From: Conexibacter sp. S30A1
GTDB lineage: Bacteria > Actinomycetota > Thermoleophilia > Solirubrobacterales > Solirubrobacteraceae
Assembly (NCBI RefSeq): GCF_023330665.1
Contig: NZ_CP097127.1
Location: 62,001-126,000, forward strand
DNA: 64,000 nt
Direction of reading: 5' to 3'
Shown: one piece after another, positions 52,837-62,294 of the stretch
How the letters are laid out: every line of letters begins with the position of its first letter
Position numbering within the stretch: position 1 is the stretch's first letter
Translations under genes and position numbers: made by a program
Notes under the pieces: generated by a model
The model's input: the letters and a program-made list of their open reading frames with translations, nothing else
What the model was told of the DNA's origin: nothing
The model's database searches: none

Positions 52837-53991
52837 ATGTCAAAGCCTCGGCTGGTCGCTGCGCTGGCGGCGCTGGCAGCGTGCGCGGCCTGCTTTGTGA
52901 CGGCCGAGAGCCTGCCCATCGGGCTGCTGCCGCAGATCGCGGCGAGCATGCACACCTCGCTGGCGCTGACCGGTCTGCTGGTGACGATCTACGCGCTGAT
53001 CGTCGTCGTCGTCACCGTGCCGCTCAGCCATGCGCTGCGAGCGCTGCGCCGGCGCACGCTGCTGTCGGCCACCGCCGCGACACTGGCGCTCGGTTGTCTG
53101 GGCAGCGTGCTCGCGCCCGACTACGGCCTGCTGCTCGCCGCCCGGGCGCTGACCGCCTGCGGGCAGGCGCTCTTCTGGGCGGTCGGGCCCGTGCAGGCCG
53201 CCAGGCTCGTGCGACCCGAGCGCCGCGGGCAGGCGGTCACCGCTGTCTTCGCCGGCAGCGCCGCCGGCCTCGTGATCGGGCTGCCGCTCGGCACCGCGAT
53301 CGGGCACCTCGCCGGCTGGCGCCCTGCGTTCGCGACACTGGGTGGCGCCGCGCTCGTGCTGCTTGTCGTCCTGCTGCTGGCGCTGCCGGTCAACGAGCCG
53401 CTCGCCGCCGTAGCCTCCCGCGAGCGGCCCGCTGGCCGCTCGCGGTACCGCAGCGTCCTGGCCGCCACCTGCCTTGCCGTCAGCGCCTACTTTGCCGCCT
53501 ACACCTACGCCAACCCGCTGCTGGTGCGTGTGGCCGGCCTGCCGCGCGCCTCCGTCGCACCGGTGCTGCTCGCCGTCGGGTTCGCGTCGACGCTTGGCCT
53601 GGGCTTCGGCGGGGTGCTGTATGGTCGCCACCCGCGCCACGCCGGCGCGCTTGCGGTCGCGCTCATGGCGCTGGCGCTGCTCGGCCTCTTTGCCACCGGC
53701 GCGCAGCCGTTGGCGGCGATCGCATGCCTGGCGCTGCTGGGGCTCGGCCAGAGCCTGATGACGGTCGCAAACCAGCTGGCGGTCATGGAGCACGGGCCGA
53801 CGAATGGCACCGCGTGGTATTCGACCGTGTACAACGTCGGCATCGCCAGCGGCCCGCTGCTCGGCGCCCTGGCACTGGCCACCGGTGGTCTGCGTGACGC
53901 CTCGCTGCTGGGCGCGCTGGTCGCGCTCAGCGCACTGGCGGTGCTCGCGCTGCCGGCCGGCCGGCTCAGCGAAACGCCTGGATCCCCGTGA
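52837..53991 (+). CDS. MFS exporter of the AraJ/NepI type
   Basis: A 384-residue, 12-helix transporter of the DHA1 branch: TAESLPIGLLPQIAASMHTS in helix 1, LRRRTLLSATAATLALG in the loop 2-3 region, ACGQALFWAVGPVQAARLV and GLPLGTAIGHLAGWRPAF (motif C region). Relatives export arabinose-like sugars or purine nucleosides. ATG 52837 directly follows operator 2, so the LacI-type repressor should control it. Its last 26 bp overlap the convergent dehydrogenase gene. Confidence 0.9.
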   Translation: MSKPRLVAALAALAACAACFVTAESLPIGLLPQIAASMHTSLALTGLLVTIYALIVVVVTVPLSHALRALRRRTLLSATAATLALGCLGSVLAPDYGLLLAARALTACGQALFWAVGPVQAARLVRPERRGQAVTAVFAGSAAGLVIGLPLGTAIGHLAGWRPAFATLGGAALVLLVVLLLALPVNEPLAAVASRERPAGRSRYRSVLAATCLAVSAYFAAYTYANPLLVRVAGLPRASVAPVLLAVGFASTLGLGFGGVLYGRHPRHAGALAVALMALALLGLFATGAQPLAAIACLALLGLGQSLMTVANQLAVMEHGPTNGTAWYSTVYNVGIASGPLLGALALATGGLRDASLLGALVALSALAVLALPAGRLSETPGSP

Positions 53992-55126
53992 GCGCCCCGC
54001 CCACCACCAGCGCGTGCACGTCGGCGGTGCCCTCGTAGGTGATCACCGACTCGAGGTTGTTCATGTGCCTGATGACCGGGTACTCGAGCGTGATGCCGTT
54101 GGCGCCGAGAACCTGGCGTGCGGTCCGCGCCACCCGCAGCGCCGCGCCCACGTTCGCCAGCTTGCCCATGCTCACCTGCTCCGGCTCGAGACGGCCGGCG
54201 TCCTTGAGGCGGCCGAGGTGCAGTGCCAGCAGCAGGCCGCGGTTGACCTCGGTGGCCATCTCGGCCAGCTTGGCCTGCTGCAGCTGCGTGGCAGCGATCG
54301 GTCGCCCGAACGCCACGCGCTCCTGGCTGTAGGAGAGCGCCGCCTCAAAGCAGGCGCGGGCGGCGCCGATCGCTCCCCAAACGATGCCGTAGCGTGCCTC
54401 GTTCAGGCATGACAGGGGGGCGCGCAGCGACGTCGCCAGCGGCAGCTGCGCCGCTGCGGGCAGCCGCACGTCGTCGAGCACCAGCTCAGAGGTCACCGAG
54501 GCGCGCAGCGACAGCTTGCGGTGGATCTCCGGGGCTGTGAAGCCTTTGGTATCGCGTGGCACGAGAAAGCCCCTGATGCCCTCGTCGGTGCGAGCCCAGA
54601 CCACGGCGACGTCCGCGACCGACCCGTTGGTGATCCACATCTTCTGCCCATTCAGGATCCAGTCCTCTCCGTCGCGGCGCGCGTGGGTGCGCATCGCCCC
54701 AGGATCGGAGCCCGCGTCCGGCTCGGTCAGGCCGAAGCAGCCGATCGCCTCGCCGGTGGCCAGCTTGGGGAGCCACTCCTGCTTCTGCTCCTCGGAGCCC
54801 CAGCGGTGGATCGCGAACATCGCCAGCGACCCCTGAACCGAAACCAGGCTGCGCACGCCGCTGTCACCGGCCTCGAGCTCCATGCAGGTGATGCCGTAGG
54901 CGGTCGCGCTGGCACCGGCACAGCCGTAACCCTCCAGGTGCATGCCGAGCAGCCCGAGCGCGCCGAGTGCCGGCGCCAGCTCGCGCGGAATCGTCGCCTG
55001 CTCAAACCACTCACCCACGTAGGGCGTGACCTGCTCAGCCACGAAGCGCCGCACCATGTCGCGGATCTCGCGCTCCTCGTCTGAGAGCAGAAAATCAATG
55101 TCCAGGAAGTCATGCGGCCGTGTCAT
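53966..55126 (-). CDS. gcdH: Acyl-CoA dehydrogenase, glutaryl-CoA dehydrogenase type
   Basis: A 386-residue FAD enzyme. VSVQGSLAMFAIHRWGSEEQ, CFGLTEPDAGSDPGAMRTHA, NGQKMWITNGSVADVAVVWA and the C-terminal NGITLEYPVIRHMNNLESVI with the catalytic Glu in TYEGTADVH match glutaryl-CoA dehydrogenases better than short-chain types. It would oxidise and decarboxylate glutaryl-CoA to crotonyl-CoA. It diverges from a class III CoA-transferase gene that could make the thioester. The substrate is inferred from family marks. Confidence 0.85.
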   Translation of the reverse strand: MTRPHDFLDIDFLLSDEEREIRDMVRRFVAEQVTPYVGEWFEQATIPRELAPALGALGLLGMHLEGYGCAGASATAYGITCMELEAGDSGVRSLVSVQGSLAMFAIHRWGSEEQKQEWLPKLATGEAIGCFGLTEPDAGSDPGAMRTHARRDGEDWILNGQKMWITNGSVADVAVVWARTDEGIRGFLVPRDTKGFTAPEIHRKLSLRASVTSELVLDDVRLPAAAQLPLATSLRAPLSCLNEARYGIVWGAIGAARACFEAALSYSQERVAFGRPIAATQLQQAKLAEMATEVNRGLLLALHLGRLKDAGRLEPEQVSMGKLANVGAALRVARTARQVLGANGITLEYPVIRHMNNLESVITYEGTADVHALVVGGALTGIQAFR

Positions 55127-55222
55127 GTGGGCGGCTCCTTGAGCGCATCTCCCCTCGGTCCGGTGGCTGATCCTCCACCTGACTCCGAGGCCCGGTTTAA
55201 AAAGCGCCTAGCATCGTTGCAG

Positions 55223-56353
55223 ATGAATGACGGAGTTGGCGACGGCGCGCTGGCCGGCCTGCGGATACTGGACTTCTCACGTGTGTTGGCGGGGCCGCTC
55301 GCGACGATGGTGCTCGGCGACCTCGGCGCGGAGGTGACCAAGGTTGAGCGTCCCGGCGCAGGCGACGACACGCGGGCCTGGGGGCCACCATACGACGCGC
55401 AGGGGCGCGCGACCTACTTCGATGCTGTCAATCGCAACAAGCGCAGCATCGCCAGTGACCTGACCGACCCGGCGGACGTGGCGGTCATCAGGCGCCTGGC
55501 GGCCGACGCGGACGTCGTGGTCGAGAACTTCCGGCCCGGGTTGCTTGATCGCTTCGGGCTCGGCTATGCCCAGCTTGCCGCCGTCAACCCGCGCCTGATC
55601 TACTGCTCCATCACGGGGTTTGGCAGGACGCCGCAGGCGGCTGCGCTGCCGGGCTACGACCTCCTGGTGCAGGCGATGGGCGGTCTGATGAGCATCACCG
55701 GCGAGGCGGATGGGGAGCCGCAGAAGGTCGGTGTGGCGCTCGTTGACGTGATCACGGGCCTGTTTGCCACGGTCGGGATCCTGGCGGCGCTTGCGCACCG
55801 CAACGCCACCGGCGAGGGCCAGCTTGTGGAGGTCGACCTCTTTTCGGCGCTGCTGGCCGCGCTCGTCAACCAGTCCTCCTCCTACACAGCCGCCGGCGTC
55901 GTGCCGGCCCGCATGGGCAACGAGCATCCGAGCATCGCGCCCTACGCCGTCTTTCGCGCGGGTGCCGAGCGGATCGTGCTGGCGGTCGGCAACGACCGTC
56001 AGTTTCAGGATCTCTGCCGTGTCCTGGGCGCGCCGGCGCTCGCCGCTGAGGAGCGTTTTGCGACCAACCCCGCACGGGTTGAGCACCGCGAGGCGCTGCG
56101 GCTGGAGCTCGAGCGCTTGCTCGCGGCGCGGCCGGCGGCCGAGTGGACGCAGCTCTTGACCGATGCACGGGTGCCGGCCGGCGCCGTCAACGACCTGGGC
56201 GACGCCTTCGAGCTGGCGGCACGACTCGGGCTTGAGCCGATCGTCGCCATGGCGAGCCCGGACGGTTCGGTCGTGAGGCTGCCGCGCAACCCGCTCAAGC
56301 TCTCGCGCACCCCCGTCAGCTACCGGCTGACACCGCCGGACCTGCCCGCCTAG
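55223..56353 (+). CDS. Class III (CaiB/BaiF) CoA-transferase
   Basis: A 376-residue family III CoA-transferase: GLRILDFSRVLAGPLATMVL, DLGAEVTKVERPGAGDDTRA, YFDAVNRNKRSIASDL, VVENFRPGLLDRFGLGY and GYDLLVQAMGGLMSITGE. The catalytic Asp is expected in the PGYDLLVQA-following region, as in formyl-CoA and glutarate CoA-transferases. ATG 55223 is preferred to an upstream one that overlaps the divergent gene. Paired with glutaryl-CoA dehydrogenase, succinyl-CoA:glutarate transfer is a likely reaction, unproven. Confidence 0.87.
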   Translation: MNDGVGDGALAGLRILDFSRVLAGPLATMVLGDLGAEVTKVERPGAGDDTRAWGPPYDAQGRATYFDAVNRNKRSIASDLTDPADVAVIRRLAADADVVVENFRPGLLDRFGLGYAQLAAVNPRLIYCSITGFGRTPQAAALPGYDLLVQAMGGLMSITGEADGEPQKVGVALVDVITGLFATVGILAALAHRNATGEGQLVEVDLFSALLAALVNQSSSYTAAGVVPARMGNEHPSIAPYAVFRAGAERIVLAVGNDRQFQDLCRVLGAPALAAEERFATNPARVEHREALRLELERLLAARPAAEWTQLLTDARVPAGAVNDLGDAFELAARLGLEPIVAMASPDGSVVRLPRNPLKLSRTPVSYRLTPPDLPA

Positions 56354-56456
56354 CCTCGGCGGCCAAAGCTGGCCCGTGTCTTGGCCGCCGAGGCGTATGG
56401 CAATGGCCGCGCACCGTGATAGAAGTCCCGTTACCACACGACAGGAGGCGATGAGG

Positions 56457-58085
56457 GTGTCAAGCGGTAGTGGTCCACAGGCCGGGGCGGGCGCTGCGTT
56501 GAATGCGGCGACGCTCACAGATGATCAGCGGCTCGAGCAGCTCGGCTACCGGCCGCAGCTGACCCGTGTCCTGGGTCTGTTCTCGAACTTCTCGGTGGCG
56601 TTCACCTATCTCTCGCCGATGGTCGGCATCTACTCGCTGTTCGTGCTCGGGCTCGGGATGGCGGGTCCCTCATACATCTGGCTGACGCTGGTGCCGCTGA
56701 TCGGCATGCTGTTTGTCGCACTCGTGTTCGGCGAGCTCGCCAGCCACTACCCCGTGGCTGGGGCGCTCTACAACTACGGCAAGTTCTCGGTCGGCGCCGG
56801 TTACGGCTGGTTCGTCGGCTGGTTCTACGGCGTCGCGCTGCTGGTCACGGTCGCCTCGGTGGACACCGGCGTGGTCAGCTATGTCACGTCGCTTTTGCAC
56901 AACTGGTTCGGGGCCAACATCAACCCCAGCGCCCATGTGACGATCCTGATCGTCACGCTCGTGCTCGTCGCGATCCAGACGTTCATGAACATCACCGGCA
57001 CCGCTGTGATGGCGCGGGTCGCGCGCTATGGCGTGTATGTCGAGATGATGGGCACCTTCGGGATCGCGATCATCCTCGCGATCAACGGCTTCCACCACGG
57101 CCTTGGGTACCTGTTCTCGAGCCACGGTGCCACGCACCTCAAGACCAACGCCTACGGCTTCAACTTCCACGGCAACTGGTGGACCGGCGCGGCGCTGATC
57201 GCCGTGCTCGCACCCGTCTACATCTTCTACGGCTATGAGTCCGCCGGTGACATCGCCGAGGAGACCAAGGAGGCAAGCCGGATGATCCCGCGGTCGATGC
57301 GCCTGGCGCTGATCTGGGGCGGGATCGCGTCGCTGGTGCTGACGGGCGGCCTGCTGCTGGCGATCCCGGCTCACACCAGCAACGCCCAGGCGGTGACCGG
57401 CGGCATCCCGCTGATCCTCGCCCAGCTGCCGCAGTGGCTCCAGGACGTCCTGCTCCTGCTGATCATCTACGCCTTCTTCTCCTGCGGCACCTCGGTGCAG
57501 GGCGCCGGCTCGCGCCTGGCGTTCTCATACGCGCGTGACGGCGCGCTGCCGGCGTCGCGCTGGATCTCCAAGGTCAGCGACCGCCACAGCATCCCGGTCA
57601 ACGCGCTGCTCGGCGGCGCTGGGGTGACGGTGCTGTTCGTGCTGCTCGTGTTCGTCTCGCCCAAGCACAACGTCAGCATCCTCTGGTTCACCTACCCGGC
57701 CAACACCAGCGCGCTTGTGTCGCTGGTCTCCTTCGGCGTGAGCGGCATCTACCTGTCGTTTTTGATGACCGTGATCGGCTCGATGATCGCCCGCGCGCGC
57801 GGCTGGGTGCCGGCGGGCGCCTTCCGGCTTGGCCGCTTCGGCTGGACGGTTTCGGTCATCGCCCTCGCCTACCTGGCGCTGATGTTCATAAACGTCGTCA
57901 TCCCGAGCGGTCTGAGCAGCCCGCGCTCGTACTTCAACATTGACTGGATCACGCTGATGGTGATGGTCGTGATCGGGCTGATCGGCGGCATCTACTACGC
58001 GATTGGGCGGCCCGACCGCAAGCTCGGCACCCACGTCCACGACGCGCTCGAGCCCACCGGTGCGGAACGTACCATGGAGTCATGA
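56457..58085 (+). CDS. APC superfamily amino acid/polyamine permease
   Basis: About 542 residues, 12 or more helices. FSNFSVAFTYLSPMVGIYSL begins helix 1, SHYPVAGALYNYGKFSVGAG and YIFYGYESAGDIAEETKEAS are the family core, resembling the GABA/choline/amine (ACT) permeases. GGAGG at 56444-56448 sits eight bases before GTG 56457, which I take as start; ATG 56451 is in the same frame. Its stop overlaps the next gene as ATGA. Substrate unknown. Confidence 0.89.
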   Translation: MSSGSGPQAGAGAALNAATLTDDQRLEQLGYRPQLTRVLGLFSNFSVAFTYLSPMVGIYSLFVLGLGMAGPSYIWLTLVPLIGMLFVALVFGELASHYPVAGALYNYGKFSVGAGYGWFVGWFYGVALLVTVASVDTGVVSYVTSLLHNWFGANINPSAHVTILIVTLVLVAIQTFMNITGTAVMARVARYGVYVEMMGTFGIAIILAINGFHHGLGYLFSSHGATHLKTNAYGFNFHGNWWTGAALIAVLAPVYIFYGYESAGDIAEETKEASRMIPRSMRLALIWGGIASLVLTGGLLLAIPAHTSNAQAVTGGIPLILAQLPQWLQDVLLLLIIYAFFSCGTSVQGAGSRLAFSYARDGALPASRWISKVSDRHSIPVNALLGGAGVTVLFVLLVFVSPKHNVSILWFTYPANTSALVSLVSFGVSGIYLSFLMTVIGSMIARARGWVPAGAFRLGRFGWTVSVIALAYLALMFINVVIPSGLSSPRSYFNIDWITLMVMVVIGLIGGIYYAIGRPDRKLGTHVHDALEPTGAERTMES

Positions 58086-58633
58086 GCAAACTGTCGACGC
58101 TCCGGATGTACATGCGACGTCCGGAGCGGCTCGCGGAAGCGACCGACCTCTACACGCACCGCGTCAAGCTGCTTGACGGGGGCGAGCTCGATCTGGCGGA
58201 TTGGCGCGGGCACCCGACGCTGATCGTCAACACCGCCAGCAAGTGCGGCTTCACGCCCCAGTATGAGGGCCTTGAGCGTCTCTACGAGCGCTACCACGAC
58301 TCTGGTCTTGAGCTGCTTGGCTGTCCGTCCGGTGACTTCGCCGACCAGGAGTACGAGGAGGACGGCGAGATCGGCTCCTTCTGCCAACGCAACTATGGCG
58401 TTCAGTTTCCGCTCAGCACCCGCCTATCGGTCCGTGACCGTCCCGACCCGCTTTGGGCGGCGCTGATCAGCCAGCCGGGTTCGGCGCCGCCGAAGTGGAA
58501 CTTCACCAAGTACCTGGTCGGAGGCGACGGTCGCCTGATCGAGCATTGGGGTCCGACCGTGCAGCCGGACGGCCCCAAGATCACCGAGTCGATCGAGCGC
58601 GCACTGGCGGGCGGGGAGCAGGGCCGCGTCTGA
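58082..58633 (+). CDS. Glutathione peroxidase family protein
   Basis: A 183-residue thiol peroxidase. The peroxidatic Cys is C55 in VNTASKCGFTPQYEGLE; Q89 in FADQE, and W139/N140 in PPKWNFTKYLV complete the catalytic tetrad. The usual CNQFGGQEP block is changed to CPSGDFADQE, and a 24-residue basic leader is present. Such Cys-type enzymes reduce peroxides with thioredoxin rather than glutathione. The start overlaps the permease stop (ATGA). Confidence 0.88.
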   Translation: MSKLSTLRMYMRRPERLAEATDLYTHRVKLLDGGELDLADWRGHPTLIVNTASKCGFTPQYEGLERLYERYHDSGLELLGCPSGDFADQEYEEDGEIGSFCQRNYGVQFPLSTRLSVRDRPDPLWAALISQPGSAPPKWNFTKYLVGGDGRLIEHWGPTVQPDGPKITESIERALAGGEQGRV

Positions 58634-58642
58634 GATACTGAG

Positions 58643-59272
58643 GTGGTGCCAAGCCACCTGATTGTGTACCTGGGAGTGGTGGTGGCGATCGCGCTGCTCC
58701 CGGGCCCGGACACGGCGGTCGTGACCCGCAACGCCCTCGTCCACGGCCGCGAAGCGGCGCTCGGCAGCGCGCTGGGGATCAACGTCGGGCTGGTGGTCTG
58801 GACCGGGGCAACGGCGCTCGGGGTGGCCGCGCTCCTGCGCAGCTCCGCGACGCTGTATGACGCGCTCAAGCTCGCGGGGGCGCTCTACCTGATCTGGATC
58901 GGTGCACGCACGCTCTGGGAGTCACGCCGCGTGGCCGCGGGCGTCACCTCCTCAACGCTGGCGGCGCGGGCTGTGAGTGGGCGCGGCGGGCTGCGCCAGG
59001 GTCTGCTCAGCAACCTCTCGAACCCCAAGGTCGGCATCTTCTTCACCAGCCTGCTGCCGCAGTTCGTCTCTCCGCACGCGTCTGCGCTGCCGCAGCTGCT
59101 GCTGCTCGGGGGCATCTTCATCGCCTTCAACCTCGCCTGGATGGCGAGCTACGCGCTCGCCGCTGTGCGGCTCTCGGACGTGTTGAGCCGCACGCGCGTG
59201 AAGGCGACGATCGACCGGGTCTCGGGGCTTGTGCTGGTCGGCGTTGGCGTTGGCCTGGTGCTCGACCGCTGA
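58643..59272 (+). CDS. LysE/RhtB family exporter
   Basis: A 209-residue membrane protein with five or six helices. LLPGPDTAVVTRNALVHGRE (the LysE first-loop motif), ALYLIWIGARTLWESRR and LRQGLLSNLSNPKVGIFFTS are diagnostic. Family members export amino acids. GTG 58643 is chosen; a second GTG follows at once. It is nine bases after the peroxidase stop, so these genes and the APC permease form one unit. Confidence 0.9.
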   Translation: MVPSHLIVYLGVVVAIALLPGPDTAVVTRNALVHGREAALGSALGINVGLVVWTGATALGVAALLRSSATLYDALKLAGALYLIWIGARTLWESRRVAAGVTSSTLAARAVSGRGGLRQGLLSNLSNPKVGIFFTSLLPQFVSPHASALPQLLLLGGIFIAFNLAWMASYALAAVRLSDVLSRTRVKATIDRVSGLVLVGVGVGLVLDR

Positions 59273-59281
59273 GCCCAGCCG

Positions 59282-60100
59282 CTAGCCGCTCAGGGCGGCG
59301 CTGAAGAAGCCCGCCGTTGCCGCCAGCACGGCGGGCTTGTGAAAGGCTTCGTCCTCGTGGTTTGCGCCGGCGAGCAGCAACAGCTGCGAGTCACCGCCGG
59401 CCCTGGTGAGCGCGCCGTGCAGGGCCCGGCTCTGCGCGCAGCTGATCAGGCCGTCGCGGTCGCCGTGGATCAGCAGTACCGGCGTGCGCGCGTGCTGTGC
59501 GTGAGTGACCGGGCTGGCGGCTCGGGCGAGCATGGGGTCATCGCCGATGTTGCTCAGGCCGAGCAGGCCGGCCTCCATGTCGGGTATCGCACGGCCCTGG
59601 ATGAACTCTGGGAGAGCGAGCGCGGCGCCGTCGCGCTCGCTGCGGACCGTGGTCAGATCGGTCGGCGCAAACCAGGCGCACACGGCGTCCGGACGCTTGG
59701 CCAGACCGGTCCCATCGCCCTGATCGCTGAGCGCAAGCATGAGCGCGATCCAGCCGCCCGCCGATGCTCCCCAGGCGCCGATCCGGTCGGTCGCGAGGCC
59801 GTGCTCGACGCCATGGGTGCGCAGCCAGCCGAGTGCCGCTCGGCCGTCCTCCAGCTGTGCGGGGTGCGTGGCGGTGTCAATCAGCCGATAGCTGACGCTC
59901 GCCACCGCCACGCCGTGTGCGGCGAGCGCCAGCAGGCGCTCTTCAGCCCGGTCCTGTCGCGAGCCGCGCGCCCAGCCGCCACCGTGGAAGTACGCCACGC
60001 ACGGCACCTCGCGGCCACCCGCGGGGCGGTGTATGTCAAGGCAGAGATCTGTGCCGTCGATTGTCCGGTAGGGGACGTCAAGGACGCTGCGGGTGCTCAG
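59282..60100 (-). CDS. Alpha/beta hydrolase (BD-FAE/esterase type), possible CTG start
   Basis: The core shows the oxyanion motif VAYFHGGGWARGSR, nucleophile elbow GAWGASAGGWIALM and acid/His at PVLLIHGDRDGLIS and GANHEDEAFH. The first ATG/GTG/TTG in frame (GTG 60007) falls just before HGGGW and would cut off the first strands, while the frame upstream reads a normal N-terminus (VPYRTIDGTDLCLDIHRPAG) up to a CTG at 60100 that overlaps the stop of the preceding gene as CTGA. I therefore give 60100, yielding 272 residues, the usual length. Substrate unknown. Confidence 0.75.
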   Translation of the reverse strand: MSTRSVLDVPYRTIDGTDLCLDIHRPAGGREVPCVAYFHGGGWARGSRQDRAEERLLALAAHGVAVASVSYRLIDTATHPAQLEDGRAALGWLRTHGVEHGLATDRIGAWGASAGGWIALMLALSDQGDGTGLAKRPDAVCAWFAPTDLTTVRSERDGAALALPEFIQGRAIPDMEAGLLGLSNIGDDPMLARAASPVTHAQHARTPVLLIHGDRDGLISCAQSRALHGALTRAGGDSQLLLLAGANHEDEAFHKPAVLAATAGFFSAALSG

Positions 60101-61134
60101 CGACCCACCTCGGTCCCATCACCGGCAAACGCCGGCATCACCTCTGTGGCAAACAGGCTCGCGGTGCGCGACGCCTCCTCGAACGTGACTCCGCTGAAGG
60201 CCACGTCGGCGGTCATGTAGTTGATGTCGGCCGTCTGGATCTGGTCGGACACGTATTGGCGTGCGCCCTCCGGTGTCCCGACAAAGGCGCCGCCCTGGTC
60301 AAGCAGTTCGCCGAGCCGCTCCGGATAGATCGGTGGGCACGGCATGCCGCGCTCGTGCCACAGGTGTTCGAAGGAGGCCTTGAAGCGTGGATATACGCGC
60401 TCGGCGATCCGCAGCGCCTCGGTTTCGGTGTCGGCCAGGACGATGTGGCGGTTGACGCCCAGGTGAGGCAGCTCGGATGCGTCGCGGCCGAGCTCCTGCC
60501 AGCGCTCGCGGTAGCCGTCGGTCGTCACCCGCGTGCGCTCCGCGCTGACCAACGACATGACGTTGATCGAGCGCTCCGCGCACCAGCCGGCGCGGTCCGG
60601 CCGCGAGGCACCGAACCAGAGTGGTGGGTGCGGAGCCTGCAGCGGCCGCGCCGTCAGCGGCAGCTCGGAGACCGTGAAGTGCTTGCCGTGGTGGCTGAAG
60701 CTCGAGCGCGCGGAGAAGTAGCTTGTCACCAGCTCGTAGGACTCCTCGAACAGCTCCGGGGTCTGCTCTGCGGGCACGCCGTAGAAGGAGGCCTCGATCG
60801 GCGAGGCACCGCGACCGACGCCAAGCTCGAGGCGCCCGCCGCTCAGTTGATCGAGCAGGCACCACTCCTCGATCAGGCGGACCGGGTGATTCAGCGGCAG
60901 AACGTTGACCAGCGCGCCGAAGCGCAGACGGCTGGTCCGCTGCGCCACCGCGGCCAAAAAGACGTTCGGTGAGCCGACCAGCCCGAGCGGGGTGCCGTGG
61001 TGCTCGGCGAGGTGGTAGGCGTAAAAGCCATCACGGTCGTACTGTTCGGTCAGCCGCAGCCGCTGACCGAGCTGCTCTGTGCGCGTGAGCCCAGAGTCGT
61101 CGATGTGGTCAAAGATGCCGAAGCGCATGGGCAT
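60097..61134 (-). CDS. LLM-class flavin-dependent oxidoreductase
   Basis: A 345-residue luciferase-like monooxygenase. MRFGIFDHIDDSGLTRTEQL opens the TIM barrel; YHLAEHHGTPLGLVGSPNVF, LRFGALVNVLPLNHPVRLIE and RLELGVGRGASPIE are the FMN- and substrate-side blocks. It would use FMNH2 or F420H2; which one cannot be told. The start is ATG 61134 (or 61128). It is upstream of and coupled to the hydrolase gene. Confidence 0.9.
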   Translation of the reverse strand: MPMRFGIFDHIDDSGLTRTEQLGQRLRLTEQYDRDGFYAYHLAEHHGTPLGLVGSPNVFLAAVAQRTSRLRFGALVNVLPLNHPVRLIEEWCLLDQLSGGRLELGVGRGASPIEASFYGVPAEQTPELFEESYELVTSYFSARSSFSHHGKHFTVSELPLTARPLQAPHPPLWFGASRPDRAGWCAERSINVMSLVSAERTRVTTDGYRERWQELGRDASELPHLGVNRHIVLADTETEALRIAERVYPRFKASFEHLWHERGMPCPPIYPERLGELLDQGGAFVGTPEGARQYVSDQIQTADINYMTADVAFSGVTFEEASRTASLFATEVMPAFAGDGTEVGR

Positions 61135-61185
61135 GCGACTTTATCGCCCAGCGTCTGCCGATCCCGGCAGGCGACCCCGGGCGAG

Positions 61186-61274
61186 CGGAGAGGAGGGGAT
61201 TCGAACCCCTGATGGAGATTTCGCCCCATACTCGCTTAGCAGGCGAGTGCCTTCAGCCACTCGGCCACCTCTCC
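61186..61274 (-). tRNA. tRNA-Ser(GCT)
   Basis: Minus strand: acceptor GGAGAGG/CCTCTCC, anticodon stem CTCGC/GCGAG with loop CTGCTAA (anticodon GCT), a long class II variable arm (ATGGGGCGAAATCTCCAT) and T-arm GGGGTTCGAATCCCC. Discriminator G. Codes for AGC/AGT. Confidence 0.95.
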
Positions 61275-61342
61275 GGAAGCCCGCGCGCGCAGCGTTGGCG
61301 AGCCGGGTGTGAGCGGGAGTGTATAGGTTCTGAGCCCGCGGC

Positions 61343-62233
61343 TCAGGTGCGCGACGGCCCCTGGGCGACGCGCTGTGATGCCGCCGCACGTGGATCCAGG
61401 TCAGCCAGCGTCAGCGGATGCGCGGGTGCTTCTTGCAGGATGATGCGGCTGTGGACATGCAGGTCCGCGTCGACGTGGATCAGCTCGCCGGGCGCGAGCA
61501 ACCGCCAGCCGGGGTCGTCGTCCATGCGCTCGCTGGCCACAACCACGGCGGCGCGCTCGCCAAGCTCCGCCGAATGCACGCGAAGCTCACCGTGCGAGCC
61601 ACGGTGGTGCAGATGCTCGCCCCGGGCGGGACCGCCCTCGCCGGTTCCCCGCTCGAGCACGTAGAGCTCATGAACCGCCGGGTAGCGCAGCGCCCACAGC
61701 TCGCTATCCGTGATGAGCACGCAGTTGAGCGCAAACACAGGCAGGTTGGCGGCGATCCAGCCGGCCGCGCGTGCGATCGCGCCGCCCACGTCGCCGTCAG
61801 CTTCGATCTCCTGCGTGATCAGCGCGAAGAAGCGTTCCGAGTCCGTCTCACCATGGACCAGGTCACGGCTGTCGGAGAGCCGCTGTTCCAGGCGGACAAC
61901 TTCGCCGATCACGCCGTTGTGCGCAAACAGCCGGCCGCGCTGCTCAAACGGGTGGGTGTTCTCCATTGCCACCGCGCCCGTGGACGCATAGCGAATGTGA
62001 GCTACGAACGTCCGCGAGCGCACGGTCCGCGCGGCCTGTGCGAACGCGCGGTCAGCGTAGGCGGCGAGCGGCTGTTTGTCGATGTAGGCACTGCCATCGG
62101 GCCGGAAGGCGCCCAGCCCGGTCCCGTCCGGGTCGTGATGGCTCTGCACGGCCAGCGAGTCGGGCGCCTCCAGCAGCCAGAAGGTCGCGCTCACGGGCTC
62201 TCGCCCTCCGCTCAGGCCAAACAGGCGGCACAT
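61343..62233 (-). CDS. Class II glutamine amidotransferase (YafJ/EgtC-like)
   Basis: A 296-residue Ntn-hydrolase. The start is set at ATG 62233 because Cys2 (MCRLFGLSGG) must become the N-terminal nucleophile; two codons further upstream is another ATG. SHHDPDGTGLGAF, VAHIRYASTGAVAMENTHPF and FAHNGVIGEV are the glutaminase blocks. EgtC removes glutamate in ergothioneine synthesis, but no other egt genes are here, so the substrate is open. It diverges from the lhgO gene. Confidence 0.88.
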   Translation of the reverse strand: MCRLFGLSGGREPVSATFWLLEAPDSLAVQSHHDPDGTGLGAFRPDGSAYIDKQPLAAYADRAFAQAARTVRSRTFVAHIRYASTGAVAMENTHPFEQRGRLFAHNGVIGEVVRLEQRLSDSRDLVHGETDSERFFALITQEIEADGDVGGAIARAAGWIAANLPVFALNCVLITDSELWALRYPAVHELYVLERGTGEGGPARGEHLHHRGSHGELRVHSAELGERAAVVVASERMDDDPGWRLLAPGELIHVDADLHVHSRIILQEAPAHPLTLADLDPRAAASQRVAQGPSRT

Positions 62234-62294
62234 GGGCGACACGGTAGCGCCGCCGTATGATCGGCGTGTGTGCCGCTCTAGCTCGACACGTTAG

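Noticed and set aside
53804..54412. Plus-strand frame across the end of the MFS gene and the dehydrogenase
   Set aside because: It is antisense to the well-supported acyl-CoA dehydrogenase and shows no family pattern.
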